A stretch of 64,000 bases of DNA from the NCBI RefSeq assembly GCF_008180725.1, contig NZ_VTEV01000010.1:18095-82094 (forward strand), given 5' to 3'. Under the pieces are notes generated by a model that did not search any database, had not been told where the DNA came from, and saw only the letters and a list, made by a program, of their open reading frames with translations. The stretch is from Sutcliffiella horikoshii. GTDB lineage: Bacteria; Bacillota; Bacilli; Bacillales; Bacillaceae_I. This document shows positions 18,736 through 26,851 of this stretch, piece by piece; position 1 is the stretch's first letter; each line of letters starts with the position of its first letter. The translations under genes were made by a program, and so were the position numbers.

Positions 18736-18757
18736 TGAGAATCTATTTCTAAATGAT

Positions 18758-18790
18758 AAAGAGCAGCCTTTGTTTAATCGGCTGCCCTTA
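18758..18790 (-). terminator. Probable terminator of the KGG gene
   Basis: Arms GAGCAGCC / GGCTGCCC (one wobble pair) between the KGG stop codon and repeat copy 5; the T-run is short. Confidence 0.6.
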
Positions 18791-18818
18791 TGGTTCTTAT
18801 CTATGGTTGTGGCACATG

Positions 18819-19082
18819 TTAATTTGAGTTCGAGTTGTTACCGCCTTTTTGCCCGATCTCTTCGAAGTGCTCCTTGCCATGTTCGTTCAGCGTCTTGTTA
18901 CCGCCTTTTTGGCCGATTTCCTCGAAATGCTCTTGACCATGCTCCTGTTTTGTCTTCTCTCCACCCATTCGTCCGCGCTCCTCATACGTCATTGTGGAGC
19001 TGTTAGAGCTACTGTTGTTTGAGTTATTAGAGTTGTTGCTGCTGTTATTATTGTTATTGTTGTTATTGTTGTTGTTAGCCAT
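18819..19082 (-). CDS. KGG-repeat stress protein with poly-Asn head
   Basis: 87 aa, hydrophilic, no Cys or membrane segment. Residues 3-29 are almost pure Asn/Ser; the rest holds EERGRMGGEKTKQEHG and two FEEIGQKGGN units with EHG(Q/K)EH, the Con-10/GsiB-like KGG pattern of desiccation and stress proteins. ATG at 19080-19082 behind AAGGAGAGG. It follows csbD by 49 bp on the same strand, probably co-transcribed. The Asn run is encoded by AAY codons in a slippage-prone stretch, so its length may vary among strains. Confidence 0.85.
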   Translation of the reverse strand: MANNNNNNNNNNNSSNNSNNSNNSSSNSSTMTYEERGRMGGEKTKQEHGQEHFEEIGQKGGNKTLNEHGKEHFEEIGQKGGNNSNSN

Positions 19083-19131
19083 CTTAAATCCTCTCCTTTA
19101 AGTAATTTTTAAAAGATGCTTAAGTACTGAC

Positions 19132-19320
19132 CTACATCCAACCGTCTACTTCACGTTCCGCCTCTTCCCTCGACTTCCCGTGGCGTTCCTGAATTTTGCC
19201 TACCAGCTTATCACGATCTCCTTCAATTTGTTGAAGATCATCATCCGTGAGATTTCCCCATTTCTTCTTGGCGTCACCTTTCATCTGGTTCCACTTACCT
19301 TTCATGGTTGTCTGATTCAT
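19132..19320 (-). CDS. csbD: CsbD-family general stress protein
   Basis: 62 aa from ATG at 19318-19320, with GGGAGGTGATG upstream; the frame is open eight more codons. KGKWNQMKGDAKKKWGNLTD and the IEGDRDKLVGKIQERHG region are the CsbD-family hallmark. Small charged proteins of unknown function, normally under sigma-B. A sigma-B-like promoter stands upstream (19380-19404). Confidence 0.88.
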   Translation of the reverse strand: MNQTTMKGKWNQMKGDAKKKWGNLTDDDLQQIEGDRDKLVGKIQERHGKSREEAEREVDGWM

Positions 19321-19379
19321 AATCAACATCACCTCCCACTTCAATTTGTGACATCTGATAGCTCGTCACTAGTTACTTC

Positions 19380-19404
19380 ATTCCTTTTCTACATAATTTA
19401 AAAC
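19380..19404 (-). promoter_or_regulatory. Sigma-B-like promoter of csbD-KGG
   Basis: On minus: GTTTTA (19399-19404), 13 bp, AGGAAT (19380-19385). Close to the GTTTAA-N12/15-GGGTAT consensus. Confidence 0.5.
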
Positions 19405-19479
19405 CTAATTTTTGGAACAAACTTTTTTTCCAACTTTCGTCCTAATCTACACCTTTAGAAACAATTAAAAAAATTATTG

Positions 19480-19505
19480 GTTTAACATTTTTCACGCTAG
19501 GGAAT
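19480..19505 (+). promoter_or_regulatory. Sigma-B-like promoter of the Lmo0937-type genes
   Basis: GTTTAA (19480-19485), 14 bp, GGGAAT (19500-19505): a good match to the general-stress promoter, 55 bp upstream of the first small membrane gene. Confidence 0.7.
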
Positions 19506-19560
19506 TACCTTCTGTGTAGACGTTGAAAAAAATACCAAAACAATAGAGGAGGAAAATCAC

Positions 19561-19710
19561 ATGTTATGGACAATCTTTGTTGTACTTTTAGTTCTATGGT
19601 TACTTGGTTTCGCAATGGAAATTGGCGGAGGACTTATTCACATTCTTCTAGTGCTGGCTGTACTGGCTATCGTGTTTAACCTTTTCGGAAGAAGACGTGG
19701 CGTCAGGTAA
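19561..19710 (+). CDS. Small membrane protein, Lmo0937 family (first copy)
   Basis: 49 aa, beginning MLWTIFVVLLVLWLLG and ending in FGRRRGVR. Two hydrophobic segments (about 3-17 and 25-40) around GGGLIHI, then a basic tail. ATG at 19561 behind AGAGGAGG. The family has no known function; the promoter and neighbours mark it as a stress gene. Confidence 0.85.
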   Translation: MLWTIFVVLLVLWLLGFAMEIGGGLIHILLVLAVLAIVFNLFGRRRGVR

Positions 19711-19803
19711 CGAATAGCCAATCATTAGCAGGAATACCAGGAGTGGCTGAAGGGCATACCAAACTTACAGCTACTATGTCAGATGTTTAGGAGGCATTTC
19801 ACT

Positions 19804-19950
19804 ATGTTATGGACAATCTTTGCAGTCTTACTTATTCTTTGGTTACTTGGATTCTCTTTTGATATCGCAGGGAACCTCATTCACATTATTCTTGTGTTAG
19901 CACTAATCGCATTAGTCTTTAACCTATTTGCTGGTCGCAGAAGGCCTTAG
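19804..19950 (+). CDS. Small membrane protein, Lmo0937 family (second copy)
   Basis: 48 aa, beginning MLWTIFAVLLILWLLG, with the same two hydrophobic segments and an AGRRRP tail. ATG at 19804 behind AGGAGG. A tandem duplicate of the gene at 19561, 93 bp downstream and before a shared terminator, so probably one transcript. Confidence 0.85.
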   Translation: MLWTIFAVLLILWLLGFSFDIAGNLIHIILVLALIALVFNLFAGRRRP

Positions 19951-19969
19951 GTATAGAAAATAAAGAAGA

Positions 19970-20017
19970 AAGCTGGAAAGAATCAGTGTTGTCACTGAAA
20001 CTTCCCAGCTTTTTTTT
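19970..20017 (+). terminator. Terminator of the Lmo0937-type pair
   Basis: Outer arms AGCTGG / CCAGCT (19971-19976, 20005-20010) and inner CAGTG / CACTG, followed by eight T. Confidence 0.9.
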
Positions 20018-20037
20018 GTGGAGAGCTTACTTTGAAG

Positions 20038-20170
20038 CCGCTGTTGATTTCCGCAAATGGCTTCGCTTTCCTAGGGGCTGACGAGAGCCTCCTCGGGCTG
20101 CGCCCTGTGGGGTCTCCACCTAGCGCTATCTCCCTCAGGAGTCTTCGCCTTTTGCTACAATCAACAGCTA
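20038..20170 (+). repeat. MITE-like repeat, copy 6
   Basis: The cleanest copy: starts CGCTGTTGATTTCCG and ends CTACAATCAACAGC, giving perfect inverted ends GCTGTTGATT / AATCAACAGC. It sits just beyond the stop of the CDP-alcohol phosphatidyltransferase gene. Confidence 0.88.
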
Positions 20171-20181
20171 GGATAACTTTG

Positions 20182-20763
20182 CTACTTCAGTATCCTTTTT
20201 GCTTCGAAGAAACGTTGAAGGCCGGTTATTATTTCTACTGCTAAGAAGATTAAGGTGGTCCAGAGGACGAATGCAGGGAGCAATATCATGAGGGTAAGTA
20301 AGATAAAGCCTTCTGTTCGTTCCGCAAGTCCGGCCTGATAGTAAAAGGACTTCATTCCCTGCTTTTCCGAAACCGCTCCAACAGTTAAAAAGACTGTAAT
20401 TGAAAAAATAATGGACACGCTTAACAATAATAACGCCCACTGTATTTCCGGGTAGACAAAGGCCACGCCGAGGATGACACTAATCTCAACCAGCCGGTCA
20501 AACGTGACATCCATCACCGTTCCCCATGGAGAAGACTTGGTTTTGCGGGCCATGGTGCCATCTACCGCATCAAGAAAGCCCGAAATCCACAAAACCAATA
20601 CTGCTATAATTGGCAGACCAAAATAGAAAAATGCTCCAGATGACACGCCGATACAAAATGAAATGACCGTGACCTGATTTGGTGTCAATCCGAACTTCAA
20701 CAATTGCTCCGCCGTATTAGATATCAGTGGTTGTACATATTTTCGGGCATGTGTATCAAGCAT
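20182..20763 (-). CDS. CDP-alcohol phosphatidyltransferase family protein
   Basis: 193 aa, about five membrane segments. The family motif DxxDGxxAR...GxxxDxxxD is seen as DAVDGTMARKTKSSPWG followed by TVMDVTFD. Such enzymes transfer a phosphatidyl group from CDP-diacylglycerol to an alcohol; the acceptor is unknown. ATG at 20761-20763, 35 bp after the ABC ATPase. E. coli ynjF, of the same family, also ends the ynjBCD transporter operon, so linkage looks conserved. Confidence 0.85.
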   Translation of the reverse strand: MLDTHARKYVQPLISNTAEQLLKFGLTPNQVTVISFCIGVSSGAFFYFGLPIIAVLVLWISGFLDAVDGTMARKTKSSPWGTVMDVTFDRLVEISVILGVAFVYPEIQWALLLLSVSIIFSITVFLTVGAVSEKQGMKSFYYQAGLAERTEGFILLTLMILLPAFVLWTTLIFLAVEIITGLQRFFEAKRILK

Positions 20764-20798
20764 AAAAACCTTCCTTTATAGGGGGAGTATTTTCTAAA

Positions 20799-21770
20799 TC
20801 AATTCTTAAAATGAATAAGATCATGTTCTTTTTGCACCGTTACCCATACTTTTTGGGATAGGTTTAAATCTTCCGTTGAAGGAAGGGTGAGCTTTTGATT
20901 GAGTTCTTCCATCTGAATATCATAAAAAAGACTGCCATGTTTTACTTTTTTCTGTACTATTGAGCCTTTATATGACTGGTAGCTGGACTCTGAGTGTTCT
21001 TTTGTTACTTTTAACTTTTTTGAATGAACAAAGGAACGCTTACCTATCAGAAGACCATCAGAATAAAATTTTGCGACAAAAGGTGTTGCCGGCTCCTCAT
21101 ACACATCCATCGGCGCGCCAACCTGTTGGATTTTCTGTTCGGCAAAAACTACAACCCGATCCCCCATCAACATCGCTTCTTCTATATCATGAGTGATAAA
21201 AAGGCTTGCAATACCTTCTTCTTTCAATAAATTTCGCACCCATAACCGTAATTCGTCCCTTTTCTCATTATCGATACTGCTAAAAGGTTCATCTAAGAGC
21301 AATAGTTGCGGATTAGTGATTAGTGCCCTAGCCAACGCAACCCTTTGCTGTTGTCCGCCAGAAAGCTCGTAAGGATAATTTTTTCCGTATCCATCAAGTC
21401 CGACTTTCATTAAGAAATTGGTAGCCAACTCTTTTCGCTTGGCCTTTGACCCTTTTCTTTTAAAAGATAAACCAATCATGACATTTTCCAAAACGGTCAT
21501 ATGTGGAAACAAAAGGGGCTGTTGAAACATCATGACAATCGGACGCTGATTGGCCTGCATGGAGGTGATATCCTTTTGCCCCACTTTGATGGTCCCAGCT
21601 GAAACTGGTTCCAGCCCAGCAAGACACTTCAATAACGTGGATTTTCCGCTTCCTGAAGGACCGACAACACTGATGATTTCACCTTGATTGATGGTCAAAT
21701 TCATATGACGGATGATGCTTTTCTCTCCATATTTTTTTGATACGTTTTCTATCACTATTTTTTCACTCAA
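20799..21770 (-). CDS. ABC importer ATP-binding protein (YnjD-like)
   Basis: 323 aa. Walker A GPSGSGKST near 37-45, signature LSGGQQQRVALARAL near 138-152, Walker B LLLLDEPFSS. The last ~110 residues form an extra TOBE-like regulatory domain. TTG start at 21768-21770 behind AAGGGTG, overlapping the stop of the upstream permease, so translation is coupled. It energises the two permeases above. Confidence 0.88.
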   Translation of the reverse strand: MSEKIVIENVSKKYGEKSIIRHMNLTINQGEIISVVGPSGSGKSTLLKCLAGLEPVSAGTIKVGQKDITSMQANQRPIVMMFQQPLLFPHMTVLENVMIGLSFKRKGSKAKRKELATNFLMKVGLDGYGKNYPYELSGGQQQRVALARALITNPQLLLLDEPFSSIDNEKRDELRLWVRNLLKEEGIASLFITHDIEEAMLMGDRVVVFAEQKIQQVGAPMDVYEEPATPFVAKFYSDGLLIGKRSFVHSKKLKVTKEHSESSYQSYKGSIVQKKVKHGSLFYDIQMEELNQKLTLPSTEDLNLSQKVWVTVQKEHDLIHFKN

Positions 21771-22570
21771 TCTAAAAACACCCTTTTCTGATAAGGAATC
21801 ACCAGTCGAAACACTAGTTCAAACCCGATCATCACACAAATAGGAAGCAATGCAAACACGATGGAAAAGCTCGCAATGACTGCTTCGTCCACTGACGACA
21901 GGAACGGAAAGTATAACATAGCCAACGTCAATACGTTTCCGCCACCGATGATGGACGTGAGCGCATATTGACTTAAGGAAATAACAAAAATTAAAAACAC
22001 CATACTACGGAAGCTTGGCAATAATTGCGGCAAGTAAATTCTGTAGAGGATTGCGCCTTTTGTGCCTCCGAGCGAGCTTGCTTGTTCTTCCCACTTCTGT
22101 CCAAGTCTTTCAAAGCCCGATCTTAAAATTTTTATTGAATATGGTACCGTCGGAATGAGGTGGACGAACACAACACCAAGCCACTGGTCCGCCAAACCCA
22201 ATCGTATCATGGTTATATGAATCCCCATCGCCACTGCTAGACTCGGGATGAGGATTGGGAGGAGAAGTACCACTTCAACCAGCGCTTTTCCTCTGAAAGA
22301 GTGAAAGGCAAGTGCCCTTGCGGCTGGTACTGCAATGGCCAAGTTGAGGAGAATAACGACCATTCCAATCAGAAGCGTCATTCCAATCGCTGAGTAAAAA
22401 CGCGCATCATTAAGCAGGACGGTGAAGCCTCTTCCAGAAAAAGAAGTGGGGATGATTTCCCCCCACCGCCAACCGTAGGATACACTTTTCACCAGCAATA
22501 GCAGGACAGGTAGAAAGAGAACGAACGCAAAAATTATATACCATAAGCTCCAGTTTCTATTCCTACTCAT
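21767..22570 (-). CDS. ABC transporter permease, second subunit
   Basis: 267 aa, six predicted membrane segments. The cytoplasmic EAA loop is visible as EEQASSLGGTKGAILYRIYLP near 161. ATG at 22568-22570, one base after the stop of the first permease. Together the two correspond to the halves of the double-length E. coli YnjC. Confidence 0.86.
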   Translation of the reverse strand: MSRNRNWSLWYIIFAFVLFLPVLLLLVKSVSYGWRWGEIIPTSFSGRGFTVLLNDARFYSAIGMTLLIGMVVILLNLAIAVPAARALAFHSFRGKALVEVVLLLPILIPSLAVAMGIHITMIRLGLADQWLGVVFVHLIPTVPYSIKILRSGFERLGQKWEEQASSLGGTKGAILYRIYLPQLLPSFRSMVFLIFVISLSQYALTSIIGGGNVLTLAMLYFPFLSSVDEAVIASFSIVFALLPICVMIGFELVFRLVIPYQKRVFLD

Positions 22571-22571
22571 C

Positions 22572-23438
22572 TTACATCCCGTTTCCTTTCATCATCCGAT
22601 ACCTTGATCTTGAAACCAAACTTAATAGGATGATAAGCATCCCAAAGATAATCGCAGTCACTGTCATCATCACAGCAAATGATTCAGGCCTTTTCGTCCA
22701 ATCTCCTTGGTAAAACCACTCATAGGCAAGGACAGAGACCATTTTTGGATAGGTCGTGCCAAGTAAATAAGGCACCTCAAATGCCGCCAAAATAAAGGCA
22801 AAAACAATGAGCCCCGCTTCCATCAGCACTGGAAACAACCATGGCCATTCGACTGTTTTAAACACATGCCATTTGTTGCCGCCAAGCGTCTTTACCACAT
22901 TCGGCAAATCGCGGTTCAGCTGTGCATAAACAGGGAGAAGCATAAGGACGACAAAGGGAATCTCTTTTAGCGTGTAAGTAATGATGATGCCGATCCCATA
23001 GCGGTCATTTGTCAGGACTGGAAACTGATCTGGACTATTTATAATGGACAGTTCATGGAGCAGGGTGGAAAACCAGCCAGTCTGAGAAAAAAGCAAGATC
23101 ATCATATATCCCCAAACAAAGTGAGGAAATAACAATGGCAGCCAAACAACGGTTCGTGCCAATTGGTTTTTCAAGGTTTCAAATAGAAATTTTGTTAGAA
23201 AAAGTCCCAATAAAAGAGACAGCATTGTGGAAACGAAGGCAATCCTGAGACTATATTTCAACGATTCAAGGAATGCCTCGTTACCGAATATTTTTTTATA
23301 GGCATCCAGCGAAAAACCGTTCAAGGTTGTCACACTCTCCTGTGCCGCCATAAAAAGTCCATATACGACAAGGCAGAATGTAAAAAGAAAAGCCGGAAGG
23401 AGTGCAAGACTCCAGCTATTGCTTTTGAACCACTTCAT
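22572..23438 (-). CDS. ABC transporter permease, first subunit
   Basis: 288 aa with six membrane segments; the EAA-type loop is VVKTLGGNKWHVFKTVEWPW near 182. ATG at 23436-23438 lies 23 bp inside the end of the substrate-binding protein gene, indicating coupled translation. The substrate (thiamine-, polyamine- or iron-type in this family) cannot be told from sequence. Confidence 0.86.
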   Translation of the reverse strand: MKWFKSNSWSLALLPAFLFTFCLVVYGLFMAAQESVTTLNGFSLDAYKKIFGNEAFLESLKYSLRIAFVSTMLSLLLGLFLTKFLFETLKNQLARTVVWLPLLFPHFVWGYMMILLFSQTGWFSTLLHELSIINSPDQFPVLTNDRYGIGIIITYTLKEIPFVVLMLLPVYAQLNRDLPNVVKTLGGNKWHVFKTVEWPWLFPVLMEAGLIVFAFILAAFEVPYLLGTTYPKMVSVLAYEWFYQGDWTKRPESFAVMMTVTAIIFGMLIILLSLVSRSRYRMMKGNGM

Positions 23439-24672
23439 TGACCCAATGCTCCTTCAACCAGTTCACATATTCCGCATCCACTTCCGGTAACAGGCTTTCA
23501 CTCAGCTTTTCAGGTGGAAGGACAGATGCTCCGCGATCCATGTTAGCCAGCTTTTCTTTTTGCTCTTCTGGCAGCTTTGTCGGATCCAGTGCCATATTTT
23601 CTCCCCAATAGGTGGATTCATACTTGGCAAGCTGCGCATCAGGGGACATCAAGAAATCAATGGCCGCCATCGCACCTGCTTTATTTGGACTGTTAAACGG
23701 GATAGCCAGAAAGTGCGTGTTTCCGATGGAACCTGAATCAAACACAAAGGATTTCGTACTTTCAGGGAATACGCCGTCCTTGATAAGACTTTCGGCCCTC
23801 GCTTCGTTATACCCCATCGTCATCCACACTTCCCCTTGGCTATAGAGGCGATCCAGATCCGTGAGAGTTGCTGGATAAGTTTCCCCTTTTCTCCATAGGG
23901 AGGGTTGGATGTCACGGAGGTAGTTCCACATGTCTTCTTGGTTCTCTGTTAAAATCTCTTCACTGTAGCCGTCTTCTAATAATTTCTCCGGTCCGCCGAC
24001 CGCATTATACAGGACATGCCTTAAGAACGCGTTGCCTGTAAAATCATTGGCGTCAGGATATGTGAATCTTCCTGGATTTTCTTTTATCCAATCTTTTAGC
24101 TCTTCTAGGTTTGCTGGTGGGGTCTGCACTTGTTCTTCGTCATAAAGGAAAACAAATTGCACTTTGCCCCATGGTGCCTCCAGTCCATCTACCTCTGTAC
24201 CGAAGTCATATTGAATGTCGAGGCTTTCGGTGTCCACAAAGTTTTGGTAGTTCGGGAGTTTTTCACTGAAAGGTCCGTAGAGGAGCTCAAACTCCTTAGC
24301 ATTCTTGAAGTTTTCCCCGTTGATCCAGACAATGTCGATGGTTCCTTCTTCTTTGTTTGCACGCTTTTCCGTGGACAATTTTTGGAGGATTTCATTGGTA
24401 TCCATCGGGACTCGCTCTAGTTCGATGTTATGGGCTTCTTTTAAATTTGGTGCGACCCATTCATCCATATAGCGGTTGATCCCTTCATCTCCGCCCCACA
24501 TGAAAATTCGGACCTTGGAGCCGTTTGCAAGGTCGGTGATGTCGCTCCACTCTTTTTCATTTAGTTCTTCGCCTGCGGTGTCGCTGTTGTTTGAGTTTGT
24601 GTTCGAGCAGCCAGCTGCGGCAACTAATAGAACGATTATTAATGATACTGCCAGTAACCTTATCTTTATCAT
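23416..24672 (-). CDS. ABC substrate-binding lipoprotein (YnjB-like)
   Basis: 418 aa. Lipobox LVAAAGCS places the lipidated Cys at residue 22, followed by an Asn/Ser linker. The body (RIFMWGGDEGINRYMDEWV, GYNEARAESL, AIDFLMSPDAQ) is a periplasmic-binding-protein type II fold close to YnjB. First gene of the five-gene operon reaching 20182. ATG at 24670-24672. Substrate unknown. Confidence 0.87.
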   Translation of the reverse strand: MIKIRLLAVSLIIVLLVAAAGCSNTNSNNSDTAGEELNEKEWSDITDLANGSKVRIFMWGGDEGINRYMDEWVAPNLKEAHNIELERVPMDTNEILQKLSTEKRANKEEGTIDIVWINGENFKNAKEFELLYGPFSEKLPNYQNFVDTESLDIQYDFGTEVDGLEAPWGKVQFVFLYDEEQVQTPPANLEELKDWIKENPGRFTYPDANDFTGNAFLRHVLYNAVGGPEKLLEDGYSEEILTENQEDMWNYLRDIQPSLWRKGETYPATLTDLDRLYSQGEVWMTMGYNEARAESLIKDGVFPESTKSFVFDSGSIGNTHFLAIPFNSPNKAGAMAAIDFLMSPDAQLAKYESTYWGENMALDPTKLPEEQKEKLANMDRGASVLPPEKLSESLLPEVDAEYVNWLKEHWVNEVVQKQ

Positions 24673-24889
24673 GTGCGTCCCTCTTCTCTCTTTATCGAAT
24701 CAATCTCTATCTATATATATAACACTATCCTTTTGTACTTTAAAATGTTGGTATGTTTGTGGTGGGTTTAGGTTCTTTAGGAACCTAACGTTTCGGGTGA
24801 AGATTTGGATCACTTTTGGGGTAACTTTTAGGTGGGAGGGCTGATGGACGAGGGGCCAGCGGGATGAACTTACTTCCATTTTAGGAAAA

Positions 24890-25077
24890 TGTCCAAAGAT
24901 TTTCGTTTTTTGGCCGAAGTTTTGACAGAAGTGGCCGAAGATTTTCCGAATTTGACCGAACGAAATTTTCAAATGACCGAACGTCTCGAAATGTTGACCG
25001 AACCCGACTATGAAATTGTCCGAGCCATAGCCAAAAAGCTGCTAAAATTGTCCGAAGCATCCACTTTATTGACCGAA
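24890..25077 (-). repeat. 21-bp phased TTCGGnCA array B (9 units, inverted)
   Basis: On the plus strand the core reads TGnCCGAA, starting at 24890, 24911, 24932, 24953, 24974, 24995, 25017, 25049 and 25070. From the right the steps are 21, 32, 22, then 21 five times: the same irregular pattern as the other arrays, read from the minus strand. It lies between the ppaC terminator and the binding-protein operon. Confidence 0.9.
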
Positions 25078-25142
25078 CGGTTTAAAAGCATCTAAAAACA
25101 CATAAAAATCATCTGAAAAACTTTCATATTCCCCAAAAAACT

Positions 25143-25186
25143 AAAAAACGCATGGACCAACTCACCAAAAGAATCAATCCATGCGT
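25143..25186 (-). terminator. Terminator of ppaC
   Basis: Arms ACGCATGGA / TCCATGCGT (25148-25156, 25178-25186), then TTTTTT on the minus strand. Confidence 0.9.
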
Positions 25187-25207
25187 CCATCTATCCGAAG
25201 ATACGTA

Positions 25208-26137
25208 TTATTTTGTTAAAGCATCCGTCAACACAGGAACAACTTGCTTCTTTCGGGATACAACACCCTTCAATAAAGCTGTGTTGTTTTCAAGAGTTAC
25301 ATTGTACGCTTTCTCCACAACTGGCGCTTGGGAACCAAGTGCAAGTGCAACAGAATCATTTTCTAAAATATCCGTCACGACAAGTAGGAATAAATCTAGA
25401 TCCTTGTCAGCAACGTTGGCTGTGATCACTGCTTCCAACTCTTCCTGTTTTGCAAGAACGTCGTTTGTATCAACCGTGTTTACTTGCGCGATTTCCACTT
25501 TGTAGTTGCCCATTTGGAATTCTTTCGCATCTAAGGAAATCAGTTGTTCTACTGTTTTGTCGCTCAGATCCGCTCCTGCTTTTAACATGGCAAGGCCGTA
25601 CTCTTCTGCATTCACTCCCGCGATTTCCGCAAGTTCTTTTGCAGCTTGTACATCTTGCTCTGTGCAAGTCGGGGATTTGAACAACAGAGAATCAGAAATG
25701 ATAGCAGAAAGCATTAAACCAGCAACAGGCTTAGAGATTTCCACACCATTTTCCTTGTATAGCTTGTTTAAGATTGTCGCAGTGCAACCAACAGGCTCTG
25801 CACGGTAGTATAAAGGATCAGTTGTTTCAAAGTTTGCGATACGGTGGTGATCAATTACTTCCAGCACGCGAACTTGATCGATATCACTTACGCTTTGTTG
25901 GCGCTCGTTGTGGTCGACTAAGATTACTTCTTTGACTTCATTTGCAACAGTTTCTACTAAACGAGGCACTTCGCTATTGAATTCTTTTAACGCATATTCT
26001 GTTTCACCGTTTAACTCACCTAAGCGAACAGGCTCTGCATCCATGCCTAATTGCTTTTTCAAATCTGCATAAGCGATTGCCGAGCAGATGGAATCTGTAT
26101 CTGGGTTTTTATGTCCTAGTACTAAAACTTTTGTCAT
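25208..26137 (-). CDS. ppaC: Manganese-dependent inorganic pyrophosphatase
   Basis: 309 aa, family II (DHH) pyrophosphatase: hydrolyses PPi to phosphate in the cytoplasm with Mn2+. Metal ligands are visible in GHKNPDTDS (residues 8-16), VDHNE near 73 and VIDHH near 95; the C-terminal DHHA2 domain ends with [11 protein letters not shown] at 26135-26137 behind AAGGAGA. Monocistronic with its own terminator. Confidence 0.96.
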   Translation of the reverse strand: MTKVLVLGHKNPDTDSICSAIAYADLKKQLGMDAEPVRLGELNGETEYALKEFNSEVPRLVETVANEVKEVILVDHNERQQSVSDIDQVRVLEVIDHHRIANFETTDPLYYRAEPVGCTATILNKLYKENGVEISKPVAGLMLSAIISDSLLFKSPTCTEQDVQAAKELAEIAGVNAEEYGLAMLKAGADLSDKTVEQLISLDAKEFQMGNYKVEIAQVNTVDTNDVLAKQEELEAVITANVADKDLDLFLLVVTDILENDSVALALGSQAPVVEKAYNVTLENNTALLKGVVSRKKQVVPVLTDALTK

Positions 26138-26275
26138 GAGTACTCTCCTTGCGTATATGTTTTATCGAGCTAATTCTACTAACTCTTCCACTTTGTATAT
26201 TACCTTAAAATATCTTCTGATTCAAAATGAAATTCCTTTTGAAATGTTTCTCTATAAGGTTTTAATGAAAAATAC

Positions 26276-26312
26276 AGAAAAAAGGAACGCCTCCACTGAA
26301 TGAAGACGCCCT
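26276..26312 (-). terminator. Terminator of the YflT-type gene
   Basis: Long stem of AAGG-GCGTCTTC against GGAGGCG-TTCCTT with one bulge, followed by a T-run on the minus strand. Confidence 0.8.
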
Positions 26313-26333
26313 TACGTTTTCCAATTGTTGTAT

Positions 26334-26759
26334 TTAATCTAGTTGCCTAACAGCCGTGTCTTCCGTCATCCTTAACTGACCACGTTCTTCCACACAAGGC
26401 TCAACGGTCCGCACTTCCTGGCTCTCTTTTTCATTTGTCAGCACCAATATCCTGCCGTTCTCCACATCAGTTGCATACATTGGCGCATCGCGGTCTGAGA
26501 GGCCTAGTTCAAGCAATTTGTTGCCCACTCCTCTTGGTGCATGCGCCTCATCTGGCAAGAAAAGCTTGTCGACCATGGAATCGTCTTCTTCAGATGTAAT
26601 GTGTTCTACCCTCGTGCCTGTGGGATAGTTGGAACCAATTTCATCTCCAAGCGCAACCACGACAATCTCTTCCGCCCGGTACCCCTGGACAATCAAGCCT
26701 TCCACTACATTTCTGGCTTTTTTCTCTGTATCATATACACCTAATATCGTTTTTTTCAT
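26334..26759 (-). CDS. YflT-domain general stress protein (17M type)
   Basis: 141 aa. The first ~100 residues (VYDTEKKARNVVEGLIVQGY, EEIVVVAL) match the heat-induced stress protein YflT domain; the last ~40 residues have no clear family. ATG at 26757-26759 behind AGGAGG. A sigma-B-like promoter lies upstream at 26803-26827. Molecular role unknown. Confidence 0.8.
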   Translation of the reverse strand: MKKTILGVYDTEKKARNVVEGLIVQGYRAEEIVVVALGDEIGSNYPTGTRVEHITSEEDDSMVDKLFLPDEAHAPRGVGNKLLELGLSDRDAPMYATDVENGRILVLTNEKESQEVRTVEPCVEERGQLRMTEDTAVRQLD

Positions 26760-26802
26760 TATCGTTTCCTCCTAGGAAAAAGAATAGCTCTTTTCTCTAT
26801 AC

Positions 26803-26827
26803 ATTCCCCCTTGGAAACAGTTGAAAC
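26803..26827 (-). promoter_or_regulatory. Sigma-B-like promoter of the YflT-type gene
   Basis: On minus: GTTTCA (26822-26827), 13 bp, GGGAAT (26803-26808), about 45 bp upstream of the start codon. Confidence 0.65.
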
Positions 26828-26851
26828 ACCCTTACAAAAATTTCCTAACAC

